From Zarea fungicola (lineage: Eukaryota; Ascomycota; Sordariomycetes; Hypocreales; Cordycipitaceae): a stretch of DNA of 64,000 nucleotides. The translations under genes were made by a program, and so were the position numbers. Positions 31,321 through 42,131 of this stretch are shown here, piece after piece. Below the pieces are notes generated by a model that saw only the letters and a program-made list of their open reading frames with translations, was not told the DNA's origin and did not search any database. Position 1 is the first letter of the stretch, and each line of letters opens with the position of its first letter. The DNA is taken from assembly GCA_900169235.1 (NCBI GenBank), contig FWCC01000269.1, positions 186,001 through 250,000 of the forward strand, in the 5' to 3' direction.

Positions 31321-32487
31321 TTAGTTCTTGACCACCTGTGCCCAGCGCTCGGGCATAATTCTGGAAAAGTCAAAGTTGCCGTCTGGCCCCTTTTCAACGA
31401 CACCCTTCTCCGTCACGACGGCATCGATGAGCTCTGCCGGCGTCACATCAAAGGCCGGGTTCCAGACGTTGATGCGCTGGTCAGCCGTGGCAATGCGCAC
31501 CTTGGTAGTCTCGTCGACAGTGCCGTCGGGCTTGATGACAGCGCCAGTGATTTGCGTGAGCTCCGCGGGCTTGCGTTCCTCAATCTTGATACCATCGCCG
31601 GTCTCCGTGACGAGGTCGATGCTGGTCGTGGGAGCGGCGACGACAAACTTGATGCCGTGGTGCCTGGCCAGCACAGCCAGCTGGTAGGTGCCGACCTTGT
31701 TGGCCGTGTCGCCGTTGCGGACGACGCGGTCGGCGCCGACAATGACGGCGGCAATGTTCTTCTCGGCACCCCTTGTGCGGAAGAGCGAGGCGGCCATGGA
31801 GTCGGTGATTAGGGTGCTGGGGATGTTCTCAAAGACGAGCTCAAACGCCGTGAGGCGGCTCCCCTGGTTGTAGGGCCGCGTCTCGGTGCAGAAGGCGTGC
31901 TGGAGGAGGCCCTTGGACTGGAGCGTCCGGATTATGCCGAGTGCGGTGCCGTGGCCAGAGGTGGCGAGCGAGCCCGTGTTGCAGTGTGTCAGCACGGAAA
32001 TCTGCCTGTCCGGGCCAGCTCGGCCGTGAACGCGCAGCCACTCAGCTCCATGGTCACCAATGGCCAGGTTGGTCTTGAGATCCTTTTCGAAAATCTTCTC
32101 GGCCTCGTCGACAAAGGCTTGTATGATTTCGTCTTTGCTGGCAGCGTCGCCGGCGGCACGGATCCTGGCCTTGAGCTGGTTGATGGCGTTGGTCAGGTCC
32201 ACCGCAGTCGGGCGGCTCTCCTTGAGGTAGTCGAGGGCGGTGTCAATGTATTCCACAGTCTGCTGCGTGGAAAGGTCCGGGACGGGACTGTTGTGCAGCT
32301 CAACGGCAAGACCCAGACTTGCGACAATCGCAATTGCGGGCGCGCCTCGGGTTCGCATGCTGGCGATGCTGTCAAAGGCTTCCTCGCGCGTGGCTACATT
32401 GTCGTAGTGGAATTCATGAGGCAGGCGAAGCTGGTCGAGGACCTCGAGCTTGCCCCGTGAATACTTGACGGCCTGAAGAGTCGACAT
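31321..32487 (-). CDS. MRI1: Methylthioribose-1-phosphate isomerase
   Basis: Single exon, 388 aa. It belongs to the eIF2B-related MtnA/Mri1 family. Diagnostic motifs are RTRGAPAIA near 46, LTHCNTGSLAT with the catalytic Cys169, ETRPYNQGSR near 202, and GADRVVRNGDTANKVGT with the catalytic Asp253. The enzyme converts 5-methylthioribose-1-phosphate to methylthioribulose-1-phosphate in the cytosol, a step of the methionine salvage pathway that recycles methylthioadenosine from polyamine synthesis. The translation-factor eIF2B subunits lack the Cys/Asp pair, so the isomerase assignment is firm. It converges with secreted protein B (107 bp between stops) and is divergent from TRS130. Confidence 0.96.
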   Translation of the reverse strand: MSTLQAVKYSRGKLEVLDQLRLPHEFHYDNVATREEAFDSIASMRTRGAPAIAIVASLGLAVELHNSPVPDLSTQQTVEYIDTALDYLKESRPTAVDLTNAINQLKARIRAAGDAASKDEIIQAFVDEAEKIFEKDLKTNLAIGDHGAEWLRVHGRAGPDRQISVLTHCNTGSLATSGHGTALGIIRTLQSKGLLQHAFCTETRPYNQGSRLTAFELVFENIPSTLITDSMAASLFRTRGAEKNIAAVIVGADRVVRNGDTANKVGTYQLAVLARHHGIKFVVAAPTTSIDLVTETGDGIKIEERKPAELTQITGAVIKPDGTVDETTKVRIATADQRINVWNPAFDVTPAELIDAVVTEKGVVEKGPDGNFDFSRIMPERWAQVVKN

Positions 32488-32889
32488 TTCCTGTAGTGAT
32501 TAATTGTATAATGAAGGAAGAGAATTGTCGTTCTCATGAGCTGTCTTACTGTCTTACAACTTTGCCCCTCCATCGCCCTATAAATTCTGCCGCGACCCCG
32601 CTATAACGTTCACGTTGATGGCGTCAGACAGGGGAGTGGCTCGATTGATGGACGCCACGTGTAGCGCTCACCGCCCTGTGGCTGTGGTGGCTAGTGGTGG
32701 CTCGTAGGTACACCCTGGCTCTCCACAGCATTTGGTGGCCCAGCCGTGCTGTCAGGGGCTTGCTTGCCTGAAAGAGGCTGGCCACCAAGGCCACACAGCT
32801 CCCAGTTGCGACAGACAAACCAGTCCCCCCATACTGTACAGGAACCTTCCCAACGCTGCTCTCCAAAGTCCAATGGCAATCGCTTTGCC
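32488..32889. promoter_or_regulatory. Divergent promoter, MRI1 / TRS130
   Basis: 402 bp lie between two divergent start codons. No distinct motif is recognised. Confidence 0.45.
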
Positions 32890-35800
32890 ATGGAGCAGCA
32901 AGCTTCAACGTCAAAAGTAACAGGTAATTCACATCACCAAAAATAGTCTCCTGTGGGTTGGTGGTCTCGGGCTAATCTCGCTCACCGTCTAGTCGAGTAC
33001 TTTGACCCTCATAATGTCTACGAGCTCCTGAAACCCGGCCTGATTCCCCGTCTGCCGTTGCACAATCTCCACTGGCAGTCGCATTCAGGACCGCTGCGAT
33101 CCATCGACACACTTCATATAGAACTGCTCGAGGGCAGCCACGGCCAGAAGCAGGAGAAGCCCGGAAGCCCTGCGCCAGCTAGACAGCCGGCGACGCCCGA
33201 GATCAAGGACGATGGCTTTCAGACGCAGGCGGTGGGCGGCGGCCAGCCCAAAGCCTCCGAGAGCAGCGACACCCAGCCCGCCTTGGGCAAAGGTACCGTA
33301 GGACGGCGCCATCAGATTCCTGGGCTGCGCCGGACGCCGTACCTCAAAGTCCTCCTCGTTCGATGCGACGACAACGAATCATACAAGAGCACCGTTCGCG
33401 CAGAGGTTCGCGAATGGATCAAAGAGCACACACCGCCCGCGAGCTCCTCCAAAAAGGTTAGCAACCAGGAGAACCACGACGCGTATGAGTGGCTCATCAT
33501 TCACGTCGTCATCCCCAACACGGCGGCATCCACGCAACCTCGCAGCAGCAGCAGCAGCAAGACCGAAGGAGGCACGGAAAAGAGCTCCACGTCGCGTTGG
33601 AGGACAGGCACCACGCCCTTGATGGAAAAGTTCCGCTCCGACTTCAACAGCTCGAGCAAAGGTGCCCCAGACCGCGTCGCACAAATCCGAATCGGTATCA
33701 ACGATGTCCCGTACGACTTGCTGCCGCGCGTTGTGCCTGTAGTGCCTTCTGGGTACAATGAAAACGAGCAGGATGCTGAGAGAGCCTGGAACGAGCTGGT
33801 GACCAAGTTTAAGAACCTGATCCTCAGCTCCTTTGACCAGCGAGTCACGCAGTACGAGGAAGACATCAAGGAAAAGGATATCCAGCGGACCCTGCCCGGC
33901 TGGAACTTTTGCACCTTCTTCATACTAAAGGAAGGTCTGGCGCTTGGATTTGAGAATGTTGGTCTCGTGGAAGACGCCCTAGTTGGCTATGATGAACTTA
34001 ATGTTGGCCTGGACCTGGTTCTTGCTGAACAGGCCGAGACGGGAGAGCCCGAGAGCCACGGTGGCGCAATGCTGCCCTTTACCGAAGATCTGAGGTTGAT
34101 TGCGCGCAAGGCCCTAGGTGAAGGCTCGGCGTCCAACGACGAAGAGGCCGTCGACCTCCAGTCGACTGAAAAGCCGTCGCTTGAGGTTGATGACATTCCT
34201 ATTAGTGCTGTGAAAAAGGCCTACCGCGACATGATTCTGGCCAACAAGGTATCAGTGTTTGACTTTCGATGTTACATATTCTCGCGTCAAATTGCCCTGC
34301 TACTGCGACAAGCCAACACATCCGTTACAAGAGAGCAGCTCCTTTCTAGGCTCAAGGAGCAGCAAGAGTCTGTTCTTCACGGTGTAGCACCAATGGCCAA
34401 AGCCACCCCCCTTAAAGAAGACGATACTGAAAACCTTGCTATTTTGGCAGAAATCTGTCAGAGGACGCTTGAGTTTGTTCCCTCGCTATCCAACGTCATG
34501 CGGCATGACATCATCACATCCCTATCAACCGACTCACCAAAGGGCACAGAAAAGGAGTTTAGCCCTGATGCGTATCAAGTCATTGACAATCTGGTGTCCT
34601 CCTTTGCCTTTTCCATTGCTCAGCAAATTCTTGCCCAAACGGCCACAAAGGCATTACCAATTCCGCCGTCGTCTCTCCCCCCCGCAAACGATACTGAGCA
34701 GAAAATGTCAATCCCCGAACCCAAGACGATGATGCATCCAGCCAGAAACTCGTCTCTAAACGATCGATCACCTAGAAACCCACCACCTAGCCCAGGCTTT
34801 CCAGGTCCCGGACGTGCGCCGGGCGACGATAAAAATACGCCCTTCTTGAAAACAGGCATCGAAGAGCTGGCTGCAGGCCGTGCTGAGCTGTATATGATGT
34901 CAAGGAGCATTCTGCAACGACTGGGGAGAATTCGCGGCTGGAGCACCGGCTGGGACGAGGCTCCGATTGTGCACGACTCGGGTATAGAGGATATGGAGGA
35001 GATTAACCTTGATGATGATGATAACGACAGCAATGATGATGATTCAACAAAGAGCGAACAAAAATCAAGTACAGAAGTGACGCCCAATGGCGGTGGAATC
35101 CGCAGCCAGCTGCTCCTATCTGCGACGGAAAACTCTCAAGACTTTTACCGTCTCTATGAGATTTTGACCGACAAGGCGCTACGCCATTATACAGTGGCAG
35201 ATCAGCAAAGCACGGTGCAGACGACCATTGCCGACCTAGCGGTCTTGAAATTTTTCCTAAAGGAATACGCGGTGGCCAAGGCATATTTTGACAAGGCGCT
35301 GCAATTTTTTAGCGAATCGGGCTGGAGCATGATTGAGCTCTCGATGCTCGTCATGTACCTGCAGTGTCTAAGCGAACGCAACGCCAACCTCGAGTACGTG
35401 CGGGCTGCATTGCAGCTCCTGACAATGTCGAGCGCCGCCGAATTCTCTCGCATACAGGACTCGTCGGCGCGCCGGCTGCGGCCAAAACAAGAGTCGGAAG
35501 ACTCACCTATCAAAGGCGTTGTCGCAAAGCTTTGTGATTTGGCGTCGTCCCTGCGCAGCGATGTTCGGTCGCCGTTATCACTTTTTTTTACGAATGTAGA
35601 GCTCCTAGGGACACCGGTTTATGATGAGGGCAGAGACAGATGCTCCATTACAATCGGTGTATGGAGTCTGCTGCCTGACGACATTACGCTAGACAGGATT
35701 CTGCTAAAGGTTTCCGGTGTCGACGAAGGCCCGATAAAAGATTTAACCTTTGAAAGCAAGGGAGATGTTATATTGAAGCCGGGCAAGAACAAATTGTCCG

Positions 35801-37628
35801 TCTCCAACAATGTGAGTTTTGCCATTTATAACCGCGTTGAATGTACCGCCGCTAATGCGGTTTCCAGTCTGTTATTCCAGGTAAATACAAGGTCAACCAT
35901 TTTGGCCTGCACGCTGGCCGCCTTTTCCTCCACTACGACGCCGACGTCAACACGTCGCAGTCCTCTGCGGCCGGTGCCATTTTCAAACAACCCGAGTTCA
36001 CATTGTACCAGCATTCAAGGGCTCTCGATGTCGACCTCAAAGCCGCCAAGCACACTGCCCTGGACAAGAACAACAGCCTCGACATCACCGTCAGCACCGG
36101 CTGGAACTCGCTCAAGCGCTGCGAGGTCCGTATCAAGCCCAACTCGGGCGGCTTGCGGTTACTCACCACCGAGACCAAAGTAGTCGGCTCCGAACTCGAG
36201 CTGGCGAAGCCGCCCGAAGCAGGCACCTTCGTCTTCAACGCCGTTGCGTCTGACACGTCTGTTACGCTGCGCTTCCCTTTCTCTACCGAACTAGATCTCG
36301 ACGACGTCTTTGCCCGGATCGAAGTCAACTACGTCACCGATGCCGACGAATCCTACCACCTCGCCAAGTCCTTTAGCGTGCCCGTCTCCCTCGCCGTCGG
36401 GGTTAATGTCCAAGACGTCTTCAAGCACGGCTCGCTCTTTTCGCGTTTCAACGTGACCACGGCAACAACGGGGCCGCTGCGCCTCTACAAGAGCGAGCTC
36501 CTCGACTCGGAGCTCTTTGCGGCTACTTCTGGCGGTGAACCGGTTGCCCCCATCACAGTGTTCCCCAAACAGTCCGCCAGCCTCCTCTATCGTGTCCGCC
36601 GCACGAGCACGGCGCGCGCCAAGACCCGTGCAGCCAGGACAATGTATCTCCGGCTGCATTACACGCAGCTCCACACAGAAGTGGGCGACCTCGTTCGCGC
36701 CTCCATCACCGAGGCGTTGCGGTCTGAGTCGGGTGGTGGCCTCGCGCAGTACACGCGCGCTGTCCTCGCCGCGCTGGCCAAGGATCTCAAGCAGAGCCTG
36801 CAGCCGCACGACCTCGAGCGCGCCGCCCTCCTCGGCGCGGTGTCCACCTCGTTCCTCCAGGGCGTGGCCTGGGAGAAGCGCCTCCAGGGACTCGCCTCCG
36901 ACGCCGTCGTCGCCGGCCTGGCCGCATGCCTGCGCACCTGGCAGACGCAACACCGACACATCCCCATGGCCAACAACACGAGCCCCGCCAGCAGCGGCGG
37001 CGAGGTGGCGTCCATCCTTATCCCCGTCGAGGTGCCCTCGCTCACCATTGTTCACACTGCCGACATTCGCTTCCAGAAAGCAGCAGCAGCAGGAGGAGGA
37101 AACGACGAGGCTACACCGACCATCTTCCTCAACCAGGTCCTTCATGCCACGCTGCATCTAAAGTGGACGCGCGTCTGGGATACCGAGAGCACGCTCGCCG
37201 ATGACTTGGAGTTTAGCTACGACGTCTCCGCCAGCGCCGATGCATGGCTCATTGGCGGCCGGCGCAAGGGCCACTTTATCATTCCCGGATGCACCACCAC
37301 CACCACCGCCGCCGAGGGCGGCGTGTCGTCGACGCCAGAGACAGAGGCCGAGATTCCACTGATTCTTATCCCGCAAAAGCAAGGCTGGCTGCCGTATCCG
37401 GGCGTGGAAATCCGTCAAGTGCACAGTGAACCGCAGAGAAGCAGCGGTGGCGACCCCCCCAGCCATACTATCGAGGTCGATTGGAGGAATTTGGGCGAAA
37501 CGGTACGGGTCGTCAGTGACAAACAGGCGCTCACCGTCAGCCTGGACGCAAGTGGCCCCTCGGGTGGACCGTTGGTCTTTGAGAGTGAAAGCAGGCCAAA
37601 GGCTGAGGGTATTCGAATAGTTGCCTAG
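32890..37628 (+). CDS. TRS130: TRAPP II complex subunit Trs130 (TRAPPC10)
   Basis: Three exons: 32890-32923, 32993-35811 and 35868-37628; introns of 69 and 56 bp; 1,537 aa. The 34-bp first exon supplies MEQQASTSKVT, joined to VEYFDPHNVYELL, then LIPRLPLHNLHWQSHSGPLR, the conserved N terminus of fungal Trs130. The N-terminal TRAPPC10 region is followed by an alpha-solenoid with disordered inserts: poly-Ser near 195, Pro-rich near 590-625, and acidic Asp/Asn near 680-695. The C-terminal half is rich in beta-sandwich-like segments, and the TRAPPC10 C-terminal domain lies near 1300-1500. TRAPP II acts at the late Golgi as an exchange factor for Rab GTPases of the Rab11/Ypt31 type. The intron at 35812 is needed to give NNSVIPGKYKV. 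No damage is seen. Confidence 0.93.
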
Positions 37629-38137
37629 TGGACAGCAGACAGCTACACACGATTCAGGAATGCATGTATCAATGGAATGACAAAATCATGTATTAAAACG
37701 CTCCATATTAGAAGCAATGGAAATACTGCAGTGGTGTAACAAGTAAAACTAGGCGTTTACCCACAAACCAACCCGGGCATATTAACACGCAGTACAAGAG
37801 ATATTGCACTCAAAGTCATGGACGCCTAAACCCAAGGCTCCAAAATGTAACAACTACCCAGAAGCTCAATGCTACTAGAGACTGGCATAAATTTACATGC
37901 GTCGTTTAAAGAAATTACCTCTAATCAGACGTTGGCCTTTTCTCCCAATGGGTTGAGTCGAATGCGTGGGCTGGCCCGGCGGGGCTCCTCATCATCCTCA
38001 AAGGCCTTCGAGGCTGTCGGTGTAAAGTTACGAAGCCGCTTCACTGACTTTTCCACACATGACTTGGCGCCTTTTTTATAAAGTCAGTGTTTTGGCCCCT
38101 GTAAATATATTCCCAAGGAGTACATACTGTTGCATGG
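37629..38137. other. Convergent spacer
   Basis: 509 bp lie between the convergent TRS130 and the uncharacterised gene. It probably holds both 3' UTRs. Confidence 0.5.
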
Positions 38138-39818
38138 TTAAGGACTGACATCAGGTGGCATAAGAGTTGCTGTGATGCTGCTTCCGCTAGCCTTGTAAAG
38201 TTGCTGCGATACTTTGCGAACAGTAACTGATTCTTCATTTGTGGAAACAACCGCATGCGCAGATGGAGATATTGCAACCTGTCTGGTTTTATTTTCCTTT
38301 CGTGATTTCACCTCCATAGCTGGGGTCGGGACGAGTGACGGTGGTGTGGCTGTTGACTGGCTGAGGAACGAGGTGTTTATACTCTCTTCTAGTCCTCTGG
38401 GAAGAGGACTGTGGCTCGAGAAGACCGGAAATGGTATACCTATGATTGTCAATAATTGCCAAAGTTGTACTGTACCGTGACGCACCTTCGGCCTGTGTTG
38501 TGTCCAGTCCACAAGTTGTAGGGGTGTTGGTCGGCACTTTCATGTGCGCCATGTCCGCCTCGTCATCGTTTTTGCCCGCAAAGCTGGCTGTAATTTGCTC
38601 CACAAGAGGAGGTGTCTGGGTTGCGGAAACATAGTCTGGCATGCTGGTGTCGGTACTCGACTTTCGCCCAGCGCGACTTGCTCTGTGCGAATTGACGTTG
38701 AGGCTCGCGTCGCCATTGAGTCCCATACCGATACCACTGAGCCACTCAAAATAAGCATTAGCTTCGACAAAGGGATCAGCTGCAGTAGGGTTGAAGTTTG
38801 GTTGAGACTCTTGGAAATCATATGTTGGTTGCTTTGGATCAGGGCGATGCTTCATCGTCTGGGAGCGACTCGTAACACCGGCCATGACCTGAGCCAATGA
38901 AGAACTGTCAGGCAGACCAAGATACCGAGAGCGAGGAGAGTGAGCGTGGAACACTCCAGTCTCCAACTGCCTGGCAGGCGGGACCGAAGAAGTAAATGGC
39001 ACTGTGCGCCACATCGCAGCGTTTGGCCACGCAATGCCCGAGCTCTCGAGGATATCTGCCAGACTGTTAGAACAAGCCATGAGCTAGACACGGCCACCAT
39101 ACCAAGCGGTGCATGCTGAAATGAGAATGCAATCACGTTTTTGATCCTCTCTAGAGGCATTGATAGAGAATCGCGGGGATAACTCTCGCTGATGACAACT
39201 TTGATGCGACCCAAGTCATCAGCGGGGCTCCAGTAGCTCTGATTCAGAAGCTCTCGCTGGAAGTTTGGGAAGTTGAGCGATTCCATTTCTCCATTCTCGG
39301 ATATTTCTACCAGGCATTACAACATTAGAATGTACATGTTGGGTTCGAGGTAGGCCGTACCGAAAGAGTTTTTCAAGACGTTTGGCCATGGCCCGGCTTG
39401 ATTCATCAAAGACGTCCTACAAATTGTAAGCAAAAGTCGAAGAGGGGCACTTTGAGGAATAGGCTGACGAAACCAGCTGGCCATCCACGAATAGACGAGC
39501 CTCAAAGACTACACTATCTGCGTGCTTTCCGTATGCCCGAGTATACTGGCTAATCGGTGGCGTGGACCAGGAGTGGATGGACAGCTTGTACGGAGCACCC
39601 GGTGCCAGACTCGGGATAAAACAGCAAACTGTCGGAATACCATGGGCTCCATGGATGTGGGATAGTTCTAGGGTAGAATTAATGACATTGAAGAGGAAGA
39701 TGGGAAATTTGGAAAATTTACCGCCGTCATGGACCACATGGCAGGCTACTTTGAACTCTTTCAGAGGAACCTTGCAGTCGCGCGGGAATAGAAGAATATC
39801 CCAGTCCTCGTACCGCAT
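38138..39818 (-). CDS. Conserved ascomycete protein, uncharacterised
   Basis: Six exons can be built with every phase closing: 39722-39818, 39667-39469, 39416-39361, 39306-39103, 39055-38486 and 38439-38138; introns of 46-54 bp; 475 aa. The N-terminal half is ordered: MRYEDWDILLFPRDCKVPLK, a beta-rich block with CCFIPSLAPGAPYKLSIHSW and VVFEARLFVDGQLVS, then GPWPNVLKNSFE, LNQSYWSPADDLGRIKVVIS and NVIAFSFQHAPL. The C-terminal half is Ser/Thr-rich and apparently disordered. I recall similar hypothetical proteins across Sordariomycetes but no assigned function. The exon 2 donor reads GTCAGC, which is weak; it is preferred because it alone keeps the frame into the conserved GPWPNV block. The C terminus is the least certain part. 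Confidence 0.7.
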
Positions 39819-40701
39819 AGTGTCGGGAATCTTCAAAGGGTATGGAAAGCAAAGGCTAGCACCGAGCCCCGAGGTTCAATGGCGGTGATGTTCCGTCAGA
39901 TAATCGGCCTGCTCAAGACAAGTGTTGGCATTAGCATCAGAGGAACAAAGCCGCAGTCCAAACTGCCACGGACATGAGAAATAACAGTAATCGGACGAAT
40001 GTTCCTGTTAACTGCAACTACAGCAACCAGTGGCGTGGTTTGAGTAGCGAAAAACAGCTGCAGCAGGAGTAGACGAACAGAGATGGACAGGAGAGCCTGA
40101 GAACGCCACTGCCAATCGTGTACATGGAGCATGTAGTTCAGCGTAGGGGAGGCATAATCGTCTAGCTAACAACGATGGAAAGCAGTTAGAAGAGTTTCTT
40201 GCTCAAGTGTCGAATTAAGAGGAATAGATACCAAGAAATGCCGTGCTGTGGCAGGCAGGTCAATGATCCAGTTGTGTGAGTTTGCAGCTGGCAAACACGT
40301 TAGCAGCCGCCAGACTTTTGCAGTCGACAAGACATCACTTGTAGACAACGGACCACCTGCTTATACCAAGTAACTCTTTCACATTAATCCAAGCCAATTG
40401 TTTTTCTACTTTTTTTTCTTATGTTTCTTCTCGACATCAACACAAATGCAAGCGACTCTTCCTATAAAACTCTTGCAACTTGTCAACTGCTCGATAAAAA
40501 CTCCCATTTTTAGCTCGGGTTGCTTTAAACTCGTGTTATACAGCCATACTATCAGTATGCTATTTCAACAACGTAACGCCTTGTGTCGCTTCGGCAGAAC
40601 CAGGATATCGAATGACAAAGCAACACGACTCTTCCTTCCCACTAGTACCATGCCTGTGTATGTACAAAAGAGATTTCGGTTTAGTCTTGTGGTCTTGTAG
40701 T
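39819..40701. other. Interval with a possible short gene remnant
   Basis: This lies upstream of the uncharacterised gene and downstream of NDUFB8. It contains the low-confidence candidate at 39896-40348; the rest shows no coding signal. Confidence 0.4.
39896..40348 (-). CDS. Possible short gene or gene remnant
   Basis: Two open segments (40232-40348 and 39896-40165) join in phase across a 65-bp intron with a good GTATCT donor and TTGTTAG acceptor. The join gives SHNWIIDLPATARHFL, then LDDYASPTLNYML, HDWQWRSQALLS and a hydrophobic LLLLQLFF segment. The result reads like protein, but no ATG start is apparent (an in-frame TAA lies just upstream, close to an AGCAG acceptor-like sequence) and I recognise no family. 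It could be the 3' end of a decayed gene, a small membrane protein with a missed first exon, or chance. Confidence 0.3.
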
Positions 40702-41341
40702 CTAAGGTTCCTCATCTCCCTCCTTGCGTGCCTATTAGATGTTAGCGGCGCTCCTCGTTATTCTGTCACTGTTGCGTAACATACTCTCACGGCACCAGGT
40801 CCACCAAGCTCCTTCTCCAGGCCGCCCTCAAATTCGCGGGGGTATGAGGGCCTATCGGGGTAGTTTAGGTACACGAGGCCGGTGACACCGAGGAAAGTAG
40901 CGACAAAGGTGCCAATCATGATGAGACCAGGACCAGTGGTAGTCCAGGTGTAGTCCCAAGGCGAGAAGATGCCGAGCACATCGTTGTCTTCGTGGACGGG
41001 CTCACCAAAGTTTCGTCTCTCCTGGGGATCCCACCACTGAGCATGGGGATCACGGTGCTGTCTCTTGATACGAGGAGGGTTGATGTAGCCGCCGTTCTGC
41101 GTCAAAAGTTAGCCGACTTGTCTCTATTCCCACCATGTCGGAAAGTCGCTCGACTGACCATGCCGGGGTCCTCGGCCGCGGTGAGGGTGTGAGGCTCGGG
41201 ATATTTCTCATCGAGAGTACGCTTATCGGCGTAGTGAGTCGGTAGGTAGGCTCGGCGCTGGGCAATTGGTGAGCGGCGAGCAGCGGCAGCAACAAGGCTG
41301 GTGCGCAGGGCCGAAGAGCGCACAATTCGTTGGGGAAGCAT
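40702..41341 (-). CDS. NADH:ubiquinone oxidoreductase subunit NDUFB8 (ASHI)
   Basis: Three exons: 41159-41341, 40785-41096 and 40702-40731; introns of 62 and 53 bp; 174 aa. The N terminus is a basic, Arg/Ala-rich mitochondrial presequence (MLPQRIVRSSALR...). The conserved block reads DPGMNGGYINPP, then QWWDPQERRNFGEPVHEDND, followed by a single transmembrane helix (about 120-145, LIMIGTFVATFLGVTGLVYL) and a short C terminus. The final 30-bp exon codes only for ARKEGDEEP and a stop. This is an accessory membrane-arm subunit of respiratory complex I in the inner mitochondrial membrane. It is divergent from SWR1. The family call is firm; the 3' exon rests on a GCTAAC branch site and an AATAG acceptor. 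Confidence 0.9.
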
Positions 41342-42131
41342 CTGCGTCGGGAGACCAATGTTAATTTTGGGTGATTACGAAGGCATGCGGCGACAGTCTG
41401 ACGACGCACCTGGGGCGAATTGACTGCGTTGCGGCGACAACGAGCTTTGGGATTGATGGCTTGTCGGAGAAGCTGTCAAGCAGTAGGCTTTTGGTCGTGA
41501 GGATCTGGCCAATTCCGGTGCCTGAGGCAGCAATGCAACCAGAGCAAAGTCGCGCGACACAAACGGAGCTAGCCTTGATCGGGCTGCTTTGTGACTTATA
41601 ATGGGAGCTTGCTTGGGGTGTAGTGTGCATTCGCTCCGGTGCAAGAAAGATAAAATAAAATTATAACGTAAAGCACATGAGAGAATAGTGTACAGTAGTT
41701 GAAAAATATATTCCACCAATATTAATGATGCTAGTGATGTATACAGCCATCCAGTGCTGTTGTACGAGTACGAAGCTCGAGGGCGCTGGCCCCACCACAC
41801 CCGATGCTACAGGCAGCTTCTGATTTAGGAACTAACTTAGGGGGGTCGAATCGCCACTACAAGGGCTGCTCCAGCTATCTCACGCCCCGTGTCGTGCGCT
41901 GCGCGTTTCCTCAGGGCACAACTCATCATCTTCTCGCCAAAAAGTTTTGCCCGCGACATCCAGAGACAACCAGATTCAGCTCTAGCACCACCCATGAATC
42001 ACTGACTATGAAAAGATTTTGCGCAGGGGTTTGGAAATACGATTTGCACCTATAGATTTTAAAATTCTGCAATAAATGCCATCGGCGCGGAGACAAACGC
42101 CTCCCACTCTGGCTGGTTCTGTGTCGTGATC
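41342..42131. promoter_or_regulatory. Divergent promoter region, NDUFB8 / SWR1
   Basis: 790 bp lie between the start codons. Open frames within it on the minus strand run through the expected 5' UTR of NDUFB8 and are not supported as genes. Confidence 0.45.
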
